From the NCBI GenBank assembly GCA_014529385.2, contig CM043945.1:154956241-155020240 (forward strand): a stretch of 64,000 nucleotides of DNA, in the 5' to 3' direction. The stretch's first letter is position 1; every line of letters starts with the position of its first letter. The position numbers were made by a program, and so were the translations under genes. The notes beneath the pieces were generated by a model. That model ran no database searches and had not been told where the DNA came from. It worked only from the letters and a program-made list of their open reading frames with translations. The stretch is from Adiantum capillus-veneris (taxonomy: Eukaryota > Streptophyta > Polypodiopsida > Polypodiales > Pteridaceae). Shown piece by piece: positions 9,035 through 20,905 of the stretch.

Positions 9035-11341
9035 TGATAGCCGTTTTTTTGGCTCTTTGTAATTGCCACAGTGAGTTACCTCACCCTACCAAAATCACCC
9101 AAACACTGTGGCTATCCCTACCATTTCACTGTACATAGGCGTGCGTGAGTCACGGGACTTTTCTCATATCTTCTTAAAAACCCTCAGCTAGCTAGTCACT
9201 GGGCTAGGTGAGCAAAATAAAAAATAAAAAAAAATAAAAGTATATTATGGCCTCTTTGTGTGTAAATATTTCATTGTATATATGGCCTAAATATAGGGAT
9301 TTTTTATAATTATTTTGGTATTTTATTTAAATATTTCTACTTAGGTGTGTGTTTTATTAAACCTATGTACACCTTCTTTCATCCTCTTACACCATAATTA
9401 TATATATATATATATATATATATAGATATTTTTTTTATTTTTTTTTGCCAATATGTACATACTCTAACCTCATATTTTTCCTTTATACAAATCACTCCCA
9501 CATTTTCACCCTCACCCTCGTGAAAACAAAAAATTGATTTCTACTCATTGGTTACTTTTATTATATTATTTACTTGCATACGTTTTCCTCTTTCACCCAA
9601 AATAATTCAAGGAGGGACCATATCATATGATTCCAATATCTTTCCATATCCATAACTCCTCCATATTTTTATTATTATTTTTACTCATTATTCTAACACC
9701 ATGTGCTCATTGAGCTAAAGTCCATGAATAGTCCATACACTAGTCCCACCATGTATATATTTCTTATTTCACCAATAATCCTTCTCCATGCATGGGTCAA
9801 GGGCAACTTGAATGCTTTGTATTATAATATGACAAAGGAGGGGCTCACTCTTGGATGCATTGTACAAATTCAACAAAGGAGGGGACCACTAAAAGACTTT
9901 TGCAGGCATAAAAAACAGGCTTTTTGGTGAGAATTTTGGCACCTATCTCCACTCCGAATTTGGAGCGGTGGTCAAAAGAGAAAATGTAGCCCACGCTCTG
10001 AATAATCACCCCAAATGTTTTCATGATTTTTGGAGCTACCAACTGTGAGCTATGATTTTTTTAGTGGACCCCAGTTTTCCCATGCTATGCAGCCACACTC
10101 TCTCTTCCACTTTATCATTTTCCTCTTTCACACACACTTCTCCACTCATCATCCCCATCTCTCTCACCACTCCTCTCTGCACACTACTCACCTTCTCCTC
10201 AACCTTGAAGAATAAGAGAAACCATGGTGAACTCATACCTCCCACACACAATTCCATTCCAAAATTGACCACCTAGTCTCATTTTTCCTCCTCCAAATTA
10301 CCCATATCTATCAAAAAACCACAAAATTCAGCCTCTTCTCTTAAAAGACAGCATCATGGTGGTTGATTACTCAGCTTCAATTACCTTGTCTCTCAAGGAA
10401 GGTCAAGAGTGGAGAAAAAATGTACCGTCAAAGCTAGTGGACCGTCAACAAGCGTCAAAATTGGCCCTACTCAAGACACTTGGAGCATCAACCTTGTAAG
10501 AAATCCACCTTTTCTTACCTCTTAAGAGTTTTTCTTCCTTATTTGTATCCTACATGGATACTCCCATTGTAAATATTCAATTCCATTTGTAAATTAATAC
10601 TAACTCTACTAACACTAACCCACTATGAAAAGTCCTATCACCTCCATTTCTCTCCTCTCTCTTTCCCCACCAACTTCTTGATAATTCCAAGCAAAAGAAA
10701 TTAGATAAATTGCTGAAAATCTAACCCAACCATGGTTAGAGGAGTAACCCTAGCCTTCAACCTCTCTAGAAGGAGCTCTTGAGTGGAAGCTCATTGTCTT
10801 ATGCATGTGCATGTGTTGTAATAGGGGATTAGCAAGGGAAATCTATGCCATTGTAAGAGAGAGAGTGATCATTCAATTGAGAGTAGGAAATCTATCATTT
10901 CTCCTACTATTGTAAGCCCAACGTTCGCTGAATCAAGGAGGGTGGATTTGGACTAATCTTGGATATTTTGTCTCCCTTTCCAACGTGAAGTAATGGACAA
11001 CAATGATGCGTAAGTGTCTTGGTTTTTTTTTAAGTTCTTGATAGCTTGTCTCTGGTGTTGTCATCAATCTAGCCATAAATCCCACATACTGTAAGAGGGC
11101 GACAGGGTGGAGAGGACTCCCCTGGCCTTAAGACAGTGATTGGGGTGGCTTTTCTAGTGATGTGTTGTGGTGAAATTTACGCAAGCTATGTTGAACAAGT
11201 ACTAATCTCACTTTGATTTGTCATGACAGATTTGTAAGAAGGTATTAATGCAACAAGCACCCCCTCCCCCTTTCTCTCTCTTTCTTAAATATATAGTTGT
11301 GTTTGCTTGATCATCGCCGATACGTTTCAAAGCAGCCCGAG

Positions 11342-11422
<81 letters not shown>

Positions 11423-11701
11423 ACTCTATCTCTCTCTCTCGTGTTTTAGTGTGTGAGAGTATTCCATTGGTGTTAGGGTTAGTGTAATTCCTTGCTTGTT
11501 TGTGGGTTGCTCTAACGATTCTCCTCTTTTGCGTCCTAGTTCGCTCTTAAACTAGGTGGTGCCCCTTGTGTAGTTGGGATTTGACGGTGGGTTTGTTGTT
11601 TTGGTTTGTGTTGTGTTGTGCCCCAGCCCCATTGAGCAGCACGGGAGCCTTGAAGGGTGTTTAGAGGCCACTCTTCTTGTTGCCCGCCCCGGACCGTCTC
11701 A
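9035..11701 (+). repeat. Element A right (3') LTR, complete, 2667 bp
   Basis: Starts TGATAGCCG after the purine tract and ends CCGTCTCA, which gives the TG...CA termini. From 9693 onward it matches window position 1 onward. It lacks an 88-bp block present in the left LTR (1067-1154). Terminal parts also match the LTRs of element F, while the middle is more diverged. It contains an (AT)n run near 9405 and a (CT)n tract at 11343-11440. Confidence 0.93.
11343..11440. repeat. (CT)n microsatellite in right LTR of A
   Basis: CT dinucleotides with a few A interruptions toward the right end; longer than the tract in the left LTR. Confidence 0.93.
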
Positions 11702-14675
11702 CTATGTTTGTTTTGGAACTTGGCTTTGAATTTCCCGTATTCTGTGACTTCTTCCTTCGTGTCTTCTTTTTCTTTGCTTGGATAACTGACGCGGTATCTC
11801 TCTCTTCGAGGATATGGCCTGGCCCTTGAAGCATGGACCGTGTAATCGCATAAGCGGGTGCGACGGGTGGTATTGGCGATGTCACACTAGCAATTTCGAC
11901 CAAATTCAGGGGTGTGATTTTAGGCGCATTTGGGTTATAGGGGCATTGGGCAATCAAGTGATCTATGCCACAACGATTACAGGTGAGTATTGGCATTGCA
12001 GACGTGCTCCCTTGATTCATTTGCATCTGTGCAGCATTCTTTTGCAGCCTAATAGGGCACTCCGCTTCTCGATGTGGTCCACCACACTCGTAGCATTGAA
12101 GAGGTGGCCTCCTAGCCTGGGTGTTGATATTTTGACCTCTGGATGCGAGAGCAGCAGCTTGATAAACCGGCTTGACTTGCCCCCAACAATCTTCCATGTA
12201 GTATATAGGACACTCTTCCAATGTATCAAGTCCGTAGGCAATACTAGTGTCTATTTCCTCCTCACAGCCATCTGGATAAGCATTTGATGGCTCGCAACCC
12301 ACTTGGTTCATAGGGGCGACTCTTGGATGCGGGGGCTGCGGTCCTAGCACAGGAGGTGGTAGCGGTGTAGCTTGTACAACATTTTGAGGTCTAGGGACCA
12401 TGTGTTGCGGTAGTTGCTCAACAGGTGGAGCAGGCATCAATACAGGAGCTCGAGGTGCATCCGTCCAGGCTACAGGTGGTCTATTTGCCATCATACGTTT
12501 GATCATTAAACAATCCTTAGCTTGGTGACCATACCTACCACATGCGTTGCAAGTTCCATTAAATTTTACTCTAAATGTAGGGCACTCACTAGTGCTATGT
12601 GGACCTAAGCAAATGAAACACCATTGTTGCTCCCTTCTTGGATACATGTGACTATTTTGAGGGGGTCGATTATCCTTAAGAGACTCTTGGATTGCCTTGG
12701 TGAGGTCTGTCAAGAAGGTCTCAAATACCTTTGGCTCATTGGCAATGGGCTTTGCAGTCATGGGTTCATACTCAATGGATTGTGAGCTAGTGGATCTCGT
12801 GTCAGTAGACACCCTCATGCCTGCTATCATCAATTTGTCCTCTAATTGGATTGCATTGGTAGTGACATCTTCCCAGGTTGTGATACCTCTAATCACTAGT
12901 CCATTATAGATTCCTTCATTCCTCAACCCTCGAATGAATCGATCAAGCAGTTGGTTATTGTTGAAGCGCTCATTTACAGGGCAACGAGAGTTTAAGTGCT
13001 TTAGACGACTAATGAAGTCCCTTACTGACTCTCCTTCCTTACGTTCGGCCTTCTGTAGCTGAGATGCTACACCCCAAAGCACACCTTCTCGTATGTACTC
13101 CTTTAGAAACAACCTTCGAAGGGTAGGGTAGATTGTTTTCTCGTCCACCCTTAGGGTTCTATACCAATCTCCAGCCTTCCCACTTAATGTCAAGCTTAAG
13201 GCATTGCACTTATGTAGTTCGTTGCGTTCCCCTAAGGAATCACATACTTGTTCAAACACTTCAATGTGTTTCCTAGCATCTTCATCCCCATTGAATTTTT
13301 GCGTGAGTTTGGCAATTTGTACTGCCTTACTTCTAGGCTCTCTATCAGATGCATGACGCATATTTTCCGCGATAGATCGACCTATGGTTTGAGCAAACGC
13401 TGCCAAGTCACCTATGTGAGGAGGTAGGGCCGGTGGAGGTACACTTGGAATCATATGTGGGAGAGGGACGGGTACCGGTCTTGGCATATGTGTGGATGAT
13501 GCAAGATATGGAACATAACCGGGCATAGGTCCACTCGGATAAGAGCTAGGGAGCGGCACTCGAGGAGCATAAGCAAGTGGTACAATTGGAGGTGTGGGGG
13601 CCATGTGTGCATAAGGGGCTAGAGGCACATACGGTCGAGGCCCCATATTAGGTACTACGACACTAGATAGTGGCACTGCGCTAACCGTAGATGTCATCGG
13701 TACATTCTCTGTCAGGCTTATCCCTGGAGTGAGCACTGGGTTTTCCTTAATAGAGGGTTGAGCCAAGTTAGGGAAGCTAAAGTTTTCGCTCGGAGGCTCA
13801 GATTGCATAGAGACCCCAGGTGAAATGACGTAAGATGGGTCCATGGGGCTCATTAGAGGAGTCTCCATTTGTGATAGAGTAGGCTGTTGAGCCTTGCTCG
13901 TATCCAGAAATCTCATGGGGCCAGTTGAGAGTATATTTACCCCTCGGTTTTGCCTTTCTGATTGAATAATGCCATGGATAACATTACAGATCATTTTCTG
14001 TTGATCTTCGATGCTCGTGGCACTAGAGGTGGATTGTACAATCTCTATCCATCCTACATGGTAGGCGTGGCCAGAGTGTAGATCCGTCAACACCTCAGTG
14101 TGGAGGTCGTATGTCCAATGATCATTAATGAACAATCCTTCTAGAGTCGACGTGTTAACGGTTTCTTGTGAGGTAGAAGCAATGTTGCTCCCCGTGGTTT
14201 TACTTGTCACCAACGGTACTCTAGAGGGAACTTCTGAAGGAGGCAGCTCAACAGGGCCTTCTTGGTAAGAAGTTGGCAGGATATCCACATGGACACTCTT
14301 TGGGGGTGTGGGGTCCACGTGCGATGTGAAAGGAGAGTCCACTTCCCCACCCCCTTCGTGTGCTTCATTTGCATCAGGTTTCGAGCGAGTAGCTCTTCCT
14401 AATGTTTCCATGAAACGGCTAAACATACTAGTACTAGGCTGTGGAGCTTCGGGAGGTGCATGGCCTTCTCTCTCAGTGTTTTGAGTAGGGTATGCTTCCA
14501 TGATTTCTGAGTCGGAGGAGGAATCACTAGCGGCTATTTTAGGGTCTTGGGTGGTGCTACCTTGTGTCCCCGCTGAGGGTCTAGAGCTTATCGTGGATGG
14601 GTAATGGGTGTCCGTATGAACAGAGGCACCCTCAATATGCTCGTGTTCTAGCACCCGCCCAGAGCGTAAGTGCAT
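11702..14675 (-). CDS. gag: Element B gag with four zinc knuckles, truncated by element A
   Basis: Open from ATG at 14675, beginning MHLRSGR, for about 990 codons without a stop. The open frame runs on to 11661 inside A's LTR, so its last 14 codons are foreign. Order: a long Ser/Pro/Thr-rich N-terminal region; a Pro-rich stretch (about residues 340-430); a retrotransposon Gag core (about 445-600, with WYRTL and RLKHLNSRCP patterns); then zinc knuckles at about residues 686, 713, 866 and 898. One knuckle is CX2CX4HX4C and three are CX2CX3HX4C. A Lys/Arg-rich tail follows. No protease is present, because the insertion lies just downstream of the knuckles. Confidence 0.85.
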
Positions 14676-15615
14676 GTGCTTTTGATACCCTAAGGTGTCA
14701 AAAAGCTGCTCTAGGAGGCCTTGTGACTAGTTTTTAACGTGTTTTTTGTTTGTTTTTTTGCTAGATTTTTTAGAGCGTGTCGTGGAATGGGCCGTGTGAT
14801 AGCTCGAAACGAGCGTATCGGTCAGAGGGTCGTGCCGTGCTTTACAGCCCTCCGTTTAGTCACTCTATGCCCTCGGAATCCCTAAAACTGTCAATTTCTA
14901 GTAGGGAACTAGGCCCAAACTAGAAAGTCTAAGGGTGCAAGTGGGAAGAGAAAGGAGGAGAGTGGAGGACTTGTCCCACATGCTCTCATTCTCTCTTGAG
15001 GGAGTAGGGTATATATATAAGAGTGAGTCTAGTATATATCATAGGACTGAGGCTTGGGCTTGGGCTTGGGCTTGGGAAAATGATCCCGATCCCGATCTAT
15101 CTTTTATACAAACCAGCCCGTCCGTTTTAAGAGTCACGTTTTTTATTTTCGAAAAATTTCACCGCCCGCTCACTCGCGTTTTTATTTTCCGATTTTTTTT
15201 TATTTTATTTTTTCAGATTTTTTTTTTCAAAAAAATAATTTTTTTATTTATTATTTTTTAATATATATATAATGCAGAAATGCAGAAAACGCACAGAAAT
15301 TGCAGAAATTGAAATGCAAGAAATGCAGAAAATTGAAAACGCACAGAAATTGCAGAAATTGAAAAAACGCAAGAAATGCAGAAAATTGAAAAAACACAGA
15401 AAATGCAGAAATTGCAGAAATTGGAACTTGACAGAAAATGCAGAAAATGCAAAAACACAAGAAATGCTAAATGTGCAGTGCAAACCAGAAAACGTAGAAA
15501 ACGCAAAAAACAGAAATCTCCACACAACTACACACCCTCATTCCCTGCCTTTCCTATGATAGAGATTGCACCACAAAAAAGCGTAAAGTGCTAACCGAGC
15601 TTAGTGTAGGGCATA
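14676..15615 (-). other. Untranslated leader of element B
   Basis: About 0.94 kb between the primer-binding site and the gag ATG. It holds T/A homopolymer stretches (15180-15260) and an imperfect minisatellite (15270-15510). No protein-coding signal beyond low-complexity open frames. Confidence 0.6.
15270..15510. repeat. Imperfect GCAGAAATT-type minisatellite in element B leader
   Basis: Many tandem variants of TGCAGAAA / GCAGAAATTG, spaced 8-16 bp. The composition leaves several frames open on both strands, which explains the spurious Lys- or Phe-rich ORFs here. Confidence 0.8.
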
Positions 15616-15633
15616 TCCCCGGCAACGGCGCCA
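15616..15633 (-). other. Primer-binding site of element B (tRNA-Asp type)
   Basis: On the - strand it reads TGGCGCCGTTGCCGGGGA, complementary to the 3' end of plant tRNA-Asp as I recall it and common in plant Ty3/gypsy elements. It begins a few bases after the LTR end. Confidence 0.85.
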
Positions 15634-15884
15634 AAAATGTGCGCTCCTTGCCGCAATGTCGAAGCAAGGGACTTGCCAATACACCGTGTGCGAGCCGCAG
15701 ACGGCTCCAAGCACACAACAAGCCTAAACTAGCAAGCTCAAGAGAGCAAAGGGTGTGTCACTCACCGCTCTACGCTCGCCTTCATGGTGGATTCCTCGCC
15801 GCGATGAAGAAGAAGCTGCAGTCGTGCCGCGCTCAACCGCCTCGCCGCCGTCGTGCCTTCGTAACGCTCGATCGCACACACACT

Positions 15885-15893
15885 CTCCCTCTC

Positions 15894-15973
<80 letters not shown>
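15885..15973. repeat. Compound (CT)n(CA)n microsatellite in element B LTR
   Basis: A CT run to about 15942 followed directly by a CA run to 15973. It lies about 100-190 bp downstream of the TATA-like box on the - strand, so it is probably in the transcribed part of the LTR. Confidence 0.93.
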
Positions 15974-15977
<4 letters not shown>

Positions 15978-16070
15978 AGGTGAAGAAGAAGAAGATGGAG
16001 ATGGAGATAGAGCAAGAGCACTCTTCTATTGCACAAATGAGAGAATGAGTAAAAATTAGGTTTAGTTGGC

Positions 16071-16078
16071 TTTTATAT
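16071..16078 (-). promoter_or_regulatory. TATA-like box in element B 5' LTR
   Basis: Reads ATATAAAA on the - strand, about 430 bp upstream of the LTR/primer-binding-site junction. This is a plausible promoter for B's gag transcript. Confidence 0.5.
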
Positions 16079-16388
16079 GAGCTCACCCCATTCACACTTG
16101 GGCGCCCATGCTTAGCCAACTAACCCTAGCATGTTCGTGTTAGAGTGCGCCTCTCATCGGCGATCACTCTTACCCTTTTCCTATTGGTCCGACAAGCCCG
16201 GTACCTGACTCTAAATAATACAACGTTTATAGATCATAGGGTGTCCTTGTGTCGTGAGGGTTAACACATGCACTTACACACAATAGACTTCTTATTTACC
16301 TTGCATAAGATGCCATCAAAATCATGGACATCCCAAGATTCATCCAGAAAATCAAGGCATTTCTCTGTCTTGCAGAGTAGCATAGTTC

Positions 16389-17165
16389 TTATCTTCCTAA
16401 TCTCTTCATCATGGAAAAAGTCGATGAACACATGCATGGGCATGAAGATTGAAACACATACATCCAACTAGAAATATTTGGTCTTAAACACTTTTTTATT
16501 TCCCGATGGAGCTTTAGTCTGAAACACTCAGAGGTTTCAATTGAAGGGACTGGCCACTCTGGACTGTCCTTTGAAGGAAACGGGAGATATTCTAGAGTGC
16601 CAAAGCCAAGCACAGAACGTGGAGCATTATAAAAGTGGTCGAAGAAGAAAACCCCTATTTCAACCAACACTCTTCTGGTGCTAGTGTTATAGAGTAGCTC
16701 TCCCACAGTTGCTTGGAATGCATCAAAAATTCCAATAATGCAATCCACCGACTGCCAGTCTTCTTTGTCGAAAAGATAAATATCTACAACTGGCAGGTTA
16801 AACACACTATTCGCGAGTGAAGAGTAAAATCTATTGAGGATGTAAGAAATCTTACAATTTGTTCGATTTGTTGGAAATTCTGTTGGCGTTGTTCGTAGAT
16901 GCAACTATGAGTGCATATATGCGTGTTCAATGAGAACCTCTTTGACTGTTTTGCCCTTTTGTGACAAGCAAAAGTTTTCCATCCTACTTTGATAGTTGTT
17001 CACAAACTTGTTACCCGTGCACTTTCTCTTCCTTGTATGCAGGAGAACCCAACTTCCAACTATAATAGTGGTGGAAATCCATCGACCGTTGTCCAAATCA
17101 AAGCTATTGAAAATTTTGACAGACTTAATACTTGCAGATGGTCGTCGAGGTCTTGTGTTATCCAT
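16389..17165 (-). pseudogene. Unrecognised broken gene, about 260 codons
   Basis: One - strand frame from ATG 17165 (MDNTRPRRPS...) to a stop at 16389, interrupted by a single TAG at 16905. The N-terminus is basic; the middle has VVDIYLFDKEDWQS and VLVEIGVFFFDHFY. I do not recognise a family, and there is no retrotransposon motif. It lies between B's LTR and element D, which inserted about 160 bp upstream of the start codon. It may be a host gene fragment or part of an undetected mobile element. Confidence 0.4.
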
Positions 17166-17328
17166 TAGTGATTTTTCTATGGCAAGATGCACAACACAGT
17201 TGCGAGAGGGGGAGTTTTTCTGAGTGCAAACACAATACAGTTAAATGCGAGCAAAATAGTTAGTTGAGCGCAAATGAATGAGAATGAGAGGGAATAGTAT
17301 GAAGTATCTCCAATCAAAAAAGTGTGTA

Positions 17329-17448
17329 TGTAACATTTAATGCATTAGTAACTTGTGTGTAGCGGAAATTGATAATATAGTGAGCATTTCATTAAGAACA
17401 AGTTCCTAATGAGCATAGAGAGAGTACTTAATTTGAGAAAGCAACATA
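17329..17448 (-). repeat. Element D 3' LTR, distal fragment
   Basis: Matches the first 120 bp of the other LTR (33144-33262, starting TGTAACATTTAATGC). It is separated from the rest of its LTR by element C. Confidence 0.88.
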
Positions 17449-17470
17449 GGGTGAAAGCATGTATAGGTGG
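17449..17470 (+). repeat. Left terminal inverted repeat of element C
   Basis: 22 bp beginning GGGTGAAAG, identical to the reverse complement of 26022-26043. Confidence 0.92.
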
Positions 17471-17785
17471 CCTGGAAAGTAATGTCAAGGACATTGCTTT
17501 TTTGCACTTAAAAGTGGGTGTTTTAAAAGTGCTTCAAATCTCAAAAAGAATATCACTCTCCTAAGGTATGTCAATTAAGTCTCCTAACGTACCACAATTA
17601 ATGAGACTAAATGTAATTTACTGTTGAACGTTGGATTATTGTCCGCCTCTTCTTTCCCGCTACAACCTGTCTGAGCTTTCTCTCTGCTTTGAGTTTTCTT
17701 TGTCTCTGAGATCACTCTTGGAGCTCTATCTAGCTCCTCTCTGTCTCTCTCTCGTAGAGCTCTTGCTGATCTTTTTGTATCGCTC

Positions 17786-17787
17786 AG

Positions 17788-17822
<35 letters not shown>

Positions 17823-17853
17823 AGCATGGCTCCTCTTGTGTCTGAGCTCGCGC

Positions 17854-17912
<59 letters not shown>

Positions 17913-17937
17913 CTCTTTCTCTCTCTCTCTCTCTCAC
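17786..17937. repeat. CT-rich tract near the start of element C's + strand gene
   Basis: Two long (CT)n runs (about 17791-17821 and 17856-17909) and a shorter one, separated by short mixed sequence. They lie just upstream of a likely 5' UTR splice donor (GAG/GTATGT near 17982), so they may sit at the transcription start. Confidence 0.85.
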
Positions 17938-18094
17938 GAACTCTATCTCAATAGGTTCCTCTTTTACTTGATGATTCTTGAGGTATGTAAACACTTATTA
18001 TGCTTTGTTAGTATCTTGCTAATTAGTGCAAGAAGTTCCATGTATTAATTAAAAGTATAGCATGTAGTTATGATTTGTATTGTATTTCTTGTAG

Positions 18095-18846
18095 ACAAAT
18101 CCTTTGAAATTACTGCAACAATGGAGCACAGTGAAGAACTTTCTATCAGCTCAACGTCATTGAGTAGAGAAGCTCAACTTTAGCGCAGAAAATTAATGAG
18201 GGAATATTGGGCTACTCAAAAACGAAAGCAACGTAAGGCAACGGTCAACTTTGTGACGGAAAGCAATACAGGGGAGATGGATGAAAGAAAGAAACGAATG
18301 ATATGTCAATCTATGGTACAACACTTTGATACATTAACCGTGGGAATGGATGCAAGTGGTAGGAAGGAAATCTTTGATGAACTTGTTCAACATCCTTGCT
18401 TCCTTACTATGTAGAGTAAATCCAAAGAGTTGGAAGCAATTATGCTGAGAAACACTTTGAATCATGTGAAGGTCCCAAGATCTTCAGACGAGTTTTTTGT
18501 GAAGAAATCAGCAATGTTGATGTTGGTGAATGGTGGAAGCAAGGAGCAAAACATTGACATGAGCATACCGCAAGCTGCCAAGCTTATGGGGATCCACAAA
18601 AGAAACTTATATTCAGCCAAACATCACTTAATAGTGTCAAGTGAATCCGATGGTTCGTTCCCTGCATCTGCGTGTCATAGAGATGATGCACGGAGAACTC
18701 ACATCACTCAAACTGTTAAAGACATAGTCTTTCAATTTTGGACGGATGAGACGAGGGTGTCCCCCAACAAGAAAGATGTTTGCAGTAAGAGACTAGCTAG
18801 ATGTTCATATGTAAAGCATCCAATCCACCTTCTTGAGGAGCCTCAG
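18095..18846 (+). pseudogene. Element C putative transposase, N-terminal exon
   Basis: An acceptor (TTTCTTGTAG) before 18095 and a donor (CAG/GTAATTG) after 18846 bound an exon. ATG at 18121 starts a frame of about 240 codons with two TAG stops, one where the frame resumes at 18184 and one at 18412-18414. The C-terminal part has FWTDETRVSPNKKDV, then a segment with KHPIHLLEE just before the donor. Large uncharacterised mobile-element proteins of plants and animals have a similar (T/S)R-V-(S/T)P-x-KKD-V pattern, as I recall. No catalytic DDE part is found downstream, where the palindrome array begins, so the gene is probably truncated. Confidence 0.45.
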
Positions 18847-19019
18847 GTAATTGATATATTTTTTTAGCACTTTTAATTGGTGCCACAACTCATATTCTTG
18901 CTACAACATTATGTTTCTATACCACTTTTTATTGGTGCTACAACTCATTACTGCCACAACATTATGTTTCTATACTTATTTTTATTAGTGCTACAGCTTG
19001 TTTTGGTGTTTTGCATCAC

Positions 19020-20905
19020 TTCTAGTGGTGCTGCAACATTAAAAAGTGGTGAAACATTACTATACTGGTCTCTAATTGTATCTGAACCACTTCTAAAATT
19101 TGATCAATAGTTCTAAATGTTTTTGAAGCACTTTTACTTGTGTTTCCACACCACTTTTTAGTGTGTTTGAACCAGTTTTTAATGTTTTGCAGCAGGTTTT
19201 AATGTTTAAGAAACAGTTTTTACTAGAAATGCACCAACGCTTCACCGTAAACCCTACAAAGTGGTGTTCACCCACTAAAAATTCTTGTTTACCCAATGCT
19301 AACAGACGTGTTTTACAAACTCATAAGGGTGTTACAGGTGCAAACTTTTTTGGTGGTGCACTTTTTCCAAGTGATGTAGCAGCTTTTAGTCATGGTGCAA
19401 CAGTTATAGTAGTGCCATAGACTTTTCACTATTGCTGCACGAATGGTGCCCACCATCTTATGATGGTAACCAAAACCATATTAGTGGAGTTTGAACACAT
19501 TTTGTTAGTAAACACTTACAAGTGTTGTCACACCACAATGAAGCGGTGCACACAACACTTACACGTATAAAAACCACTTTCACGTGGTGTCTGACCGCAT
19601 TCAAGTGGTGAGAATCCACTTTCATGTGTTAAGTCACAACGTCAGTCCATCACTCCATGCAAGTGGTGAGGCACCACTCCCAAGTGGTGTGACACCACTT
19701 TCAAGTAGTAACTAAAACCTTGTCACTGCAATCAAGCGGAAAGTTCCCGCTTTCAAGTGGCCAGACACCGCATTCAAGTGACCAGAAAACGCGTTAAAGT
19801 GGTGATTGCCCACTTTGAACTAGTTTCTCACCACTCTCAAGTGGTCATCAAGTGGTGAGACACCACTTTCATATGCAAAGTCACTACGTTAGTCATCACT
19901 CCATGCAAGTGGTGAGACACCACTTTCAAGTGGCCAAACACCGCATTCCAATGACCAGAATCCGCGTTCAAGTGGTGACTGCCCACTTTGAACTAGTTGC
20001 TCACCATTCTCAAGTGGTCATCAAGTGGTAGCTTAAACCTTCTCACTGAATTCAAGCGGCAAGCTCCTGCTTTCAAGTGGCCAGACACCGCATTCAAGTG
20101 ACCAGAATCAGCGTTCAAGTGGTGACTGCCCACTTTGAAGTAGTTGCTCACTAATTTCAAGTGGTCGTCAAGTGGTGAGACACCACTTTCATGTGCTAAG
20201 TCACTACGTCAGTCATCACTCCATGCAAGTGATGAGGCACCACTCCCAAGTGGCAAGACACCACTTTCAAGTGGTAGCTAAAACCTTGTCACTGCAATCA
20301 AGCGGCAAGTTCCCGCTTTCAAGTGGCCAGAAACCGCATTCAAGTGACCAAAATCCGCGTTCAAGTGGTGACTTCCCACTTTGAGCTAGTTGCTCACCAC
20401 TCTCAAGTGGTCATCAAGCACTTTTCACAAGAGCTCCTCCACTTCCAAGTTGTGTTGGACCACTATCTAGTTCTGATGCTGGTCTGTCGCCTAGTATTTT
20501 GCCCTCCCAGCTACTTTTTAAGTGCTAGATTTTAATTGGTGAACTAGTCGCTCTCCACTCTAAAGTGGTCATCAAACACTTTTCACAAGAGCTCCTCCAC
20601 TTTCAAGTTGTGTTGGACTACTATCTAGTGTTAATGTTGGTCTTATCTAGTGCTAATGTTGGTCTGTTGCCTAGTATTTTGTCCCTCCCAGCTACTTTTT
20701 AAGTGCTAGTTCTGAACTTCCCCAGAAATTTCATGTCCTTACTAACCTCTTTTAATCGTTGCCCACCATATTCAAGCAGTGCACACCATTTTTTATTGGG
20801 GGTTCATCACCATCAAGTGGTTTGAATTCACTTTTAAGTCATGCCAAACCACTTTTTAGTTACGCTGAATGTGGTTTCTCACCACTATTAAGTTGTCCTC
20901 ACACA
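19020..20905. repeat. Palindrome array 1 of element C (AAGTGGT/ACCACTT)
   Basis: About 35 copies by eye of AGTGGT or its complement, often paired as ACCACTTTCAAGTGGT-like palindromes. A longer unit beginning near CACTCCATGCAAGTG recurs at about 19651, 19897 and 20217 (spacing about 246 and 320 bp). A second unit (about 155 bp, CTTTTCACAAGAGCTCC...) is duplicated at about 20420 and 20577. The array lies between the 3' ends of C's two convergent genes. Confidence 0.85.

Larger units (their letters stand above)
1..11701 (+). mobile_element. Element A: Tat-like Ty3/gypsy LTR retrotransposon (left end cut by window)
   Basis: A direct repeat (1-2065 and 9035-11701) flanks an interior with primer-binding site, four small ORFs, gag, protease, reverse transcriptase, RNase H, a second RNase H, integrase and a purine-rich tract. 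The order RT-RNase H-second RNase H-integrase is known from the Tat lineage of plant Ty3/gypsy elements. The right LTR ends at 11701 and is followed directly by the gag of element B on the other strand, so A inserted into B. The target duplication cannot be tested because the left end lies outside the window. The gag-pol frame has three nonsense codons, so this copy is not autonomous as it stands. Confidence 0.9.
11702..16268 (-). mobile_element. Element B: Ty3/gypsy-type LTR retrotransposon, 5' half only
   Basis: Read on the - strand: one LTR (16268 to 15638), a tRNA-Asp-type primer-binding site, a leader, and a 1000-codon gag cut off at 11702 by element A's insertion. The rest of B would lie left of the window. 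A much more decayed + strand relative (B') occurs at 44827-46125 and 54575-56040. Confidence 0.82.
15638..16268 (-). repeat. Element B 5' LTR (one copy visible, about 630 bp)
   Basis: The inner edge is set by the primer-binding site: TGTGCGC on the + strand, i.e. ...CA on the - strand. The outer edge is placed at TTAACACA near 16268 because it gives a TG start on the - strand. That edge is inferred, since no second copy is in the window. It contains a TATA box and a (CT)n(CA)n tract. Confidence 0.65.

Noticed and set aside
11814-12287. 157-codon + strand ORF
   Set aside because: It is the antisense shadow of element B's Gag, which has clear zinc knuckles on the other strand.
15244-15594. Lys-rich and Phe/Cys-rich ORFs on both strands
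   Set aside because: They come from the GCAGAAATT-type minisatellite in the leader of B; composition, not coding, keeps them open.
19020-20905. CRISPR-like appearance of the palindrome array
   Set aside because: Repeats are degenerate, spacers are themselves repeated, the genome is a plant's, and no cas-like gene is present.
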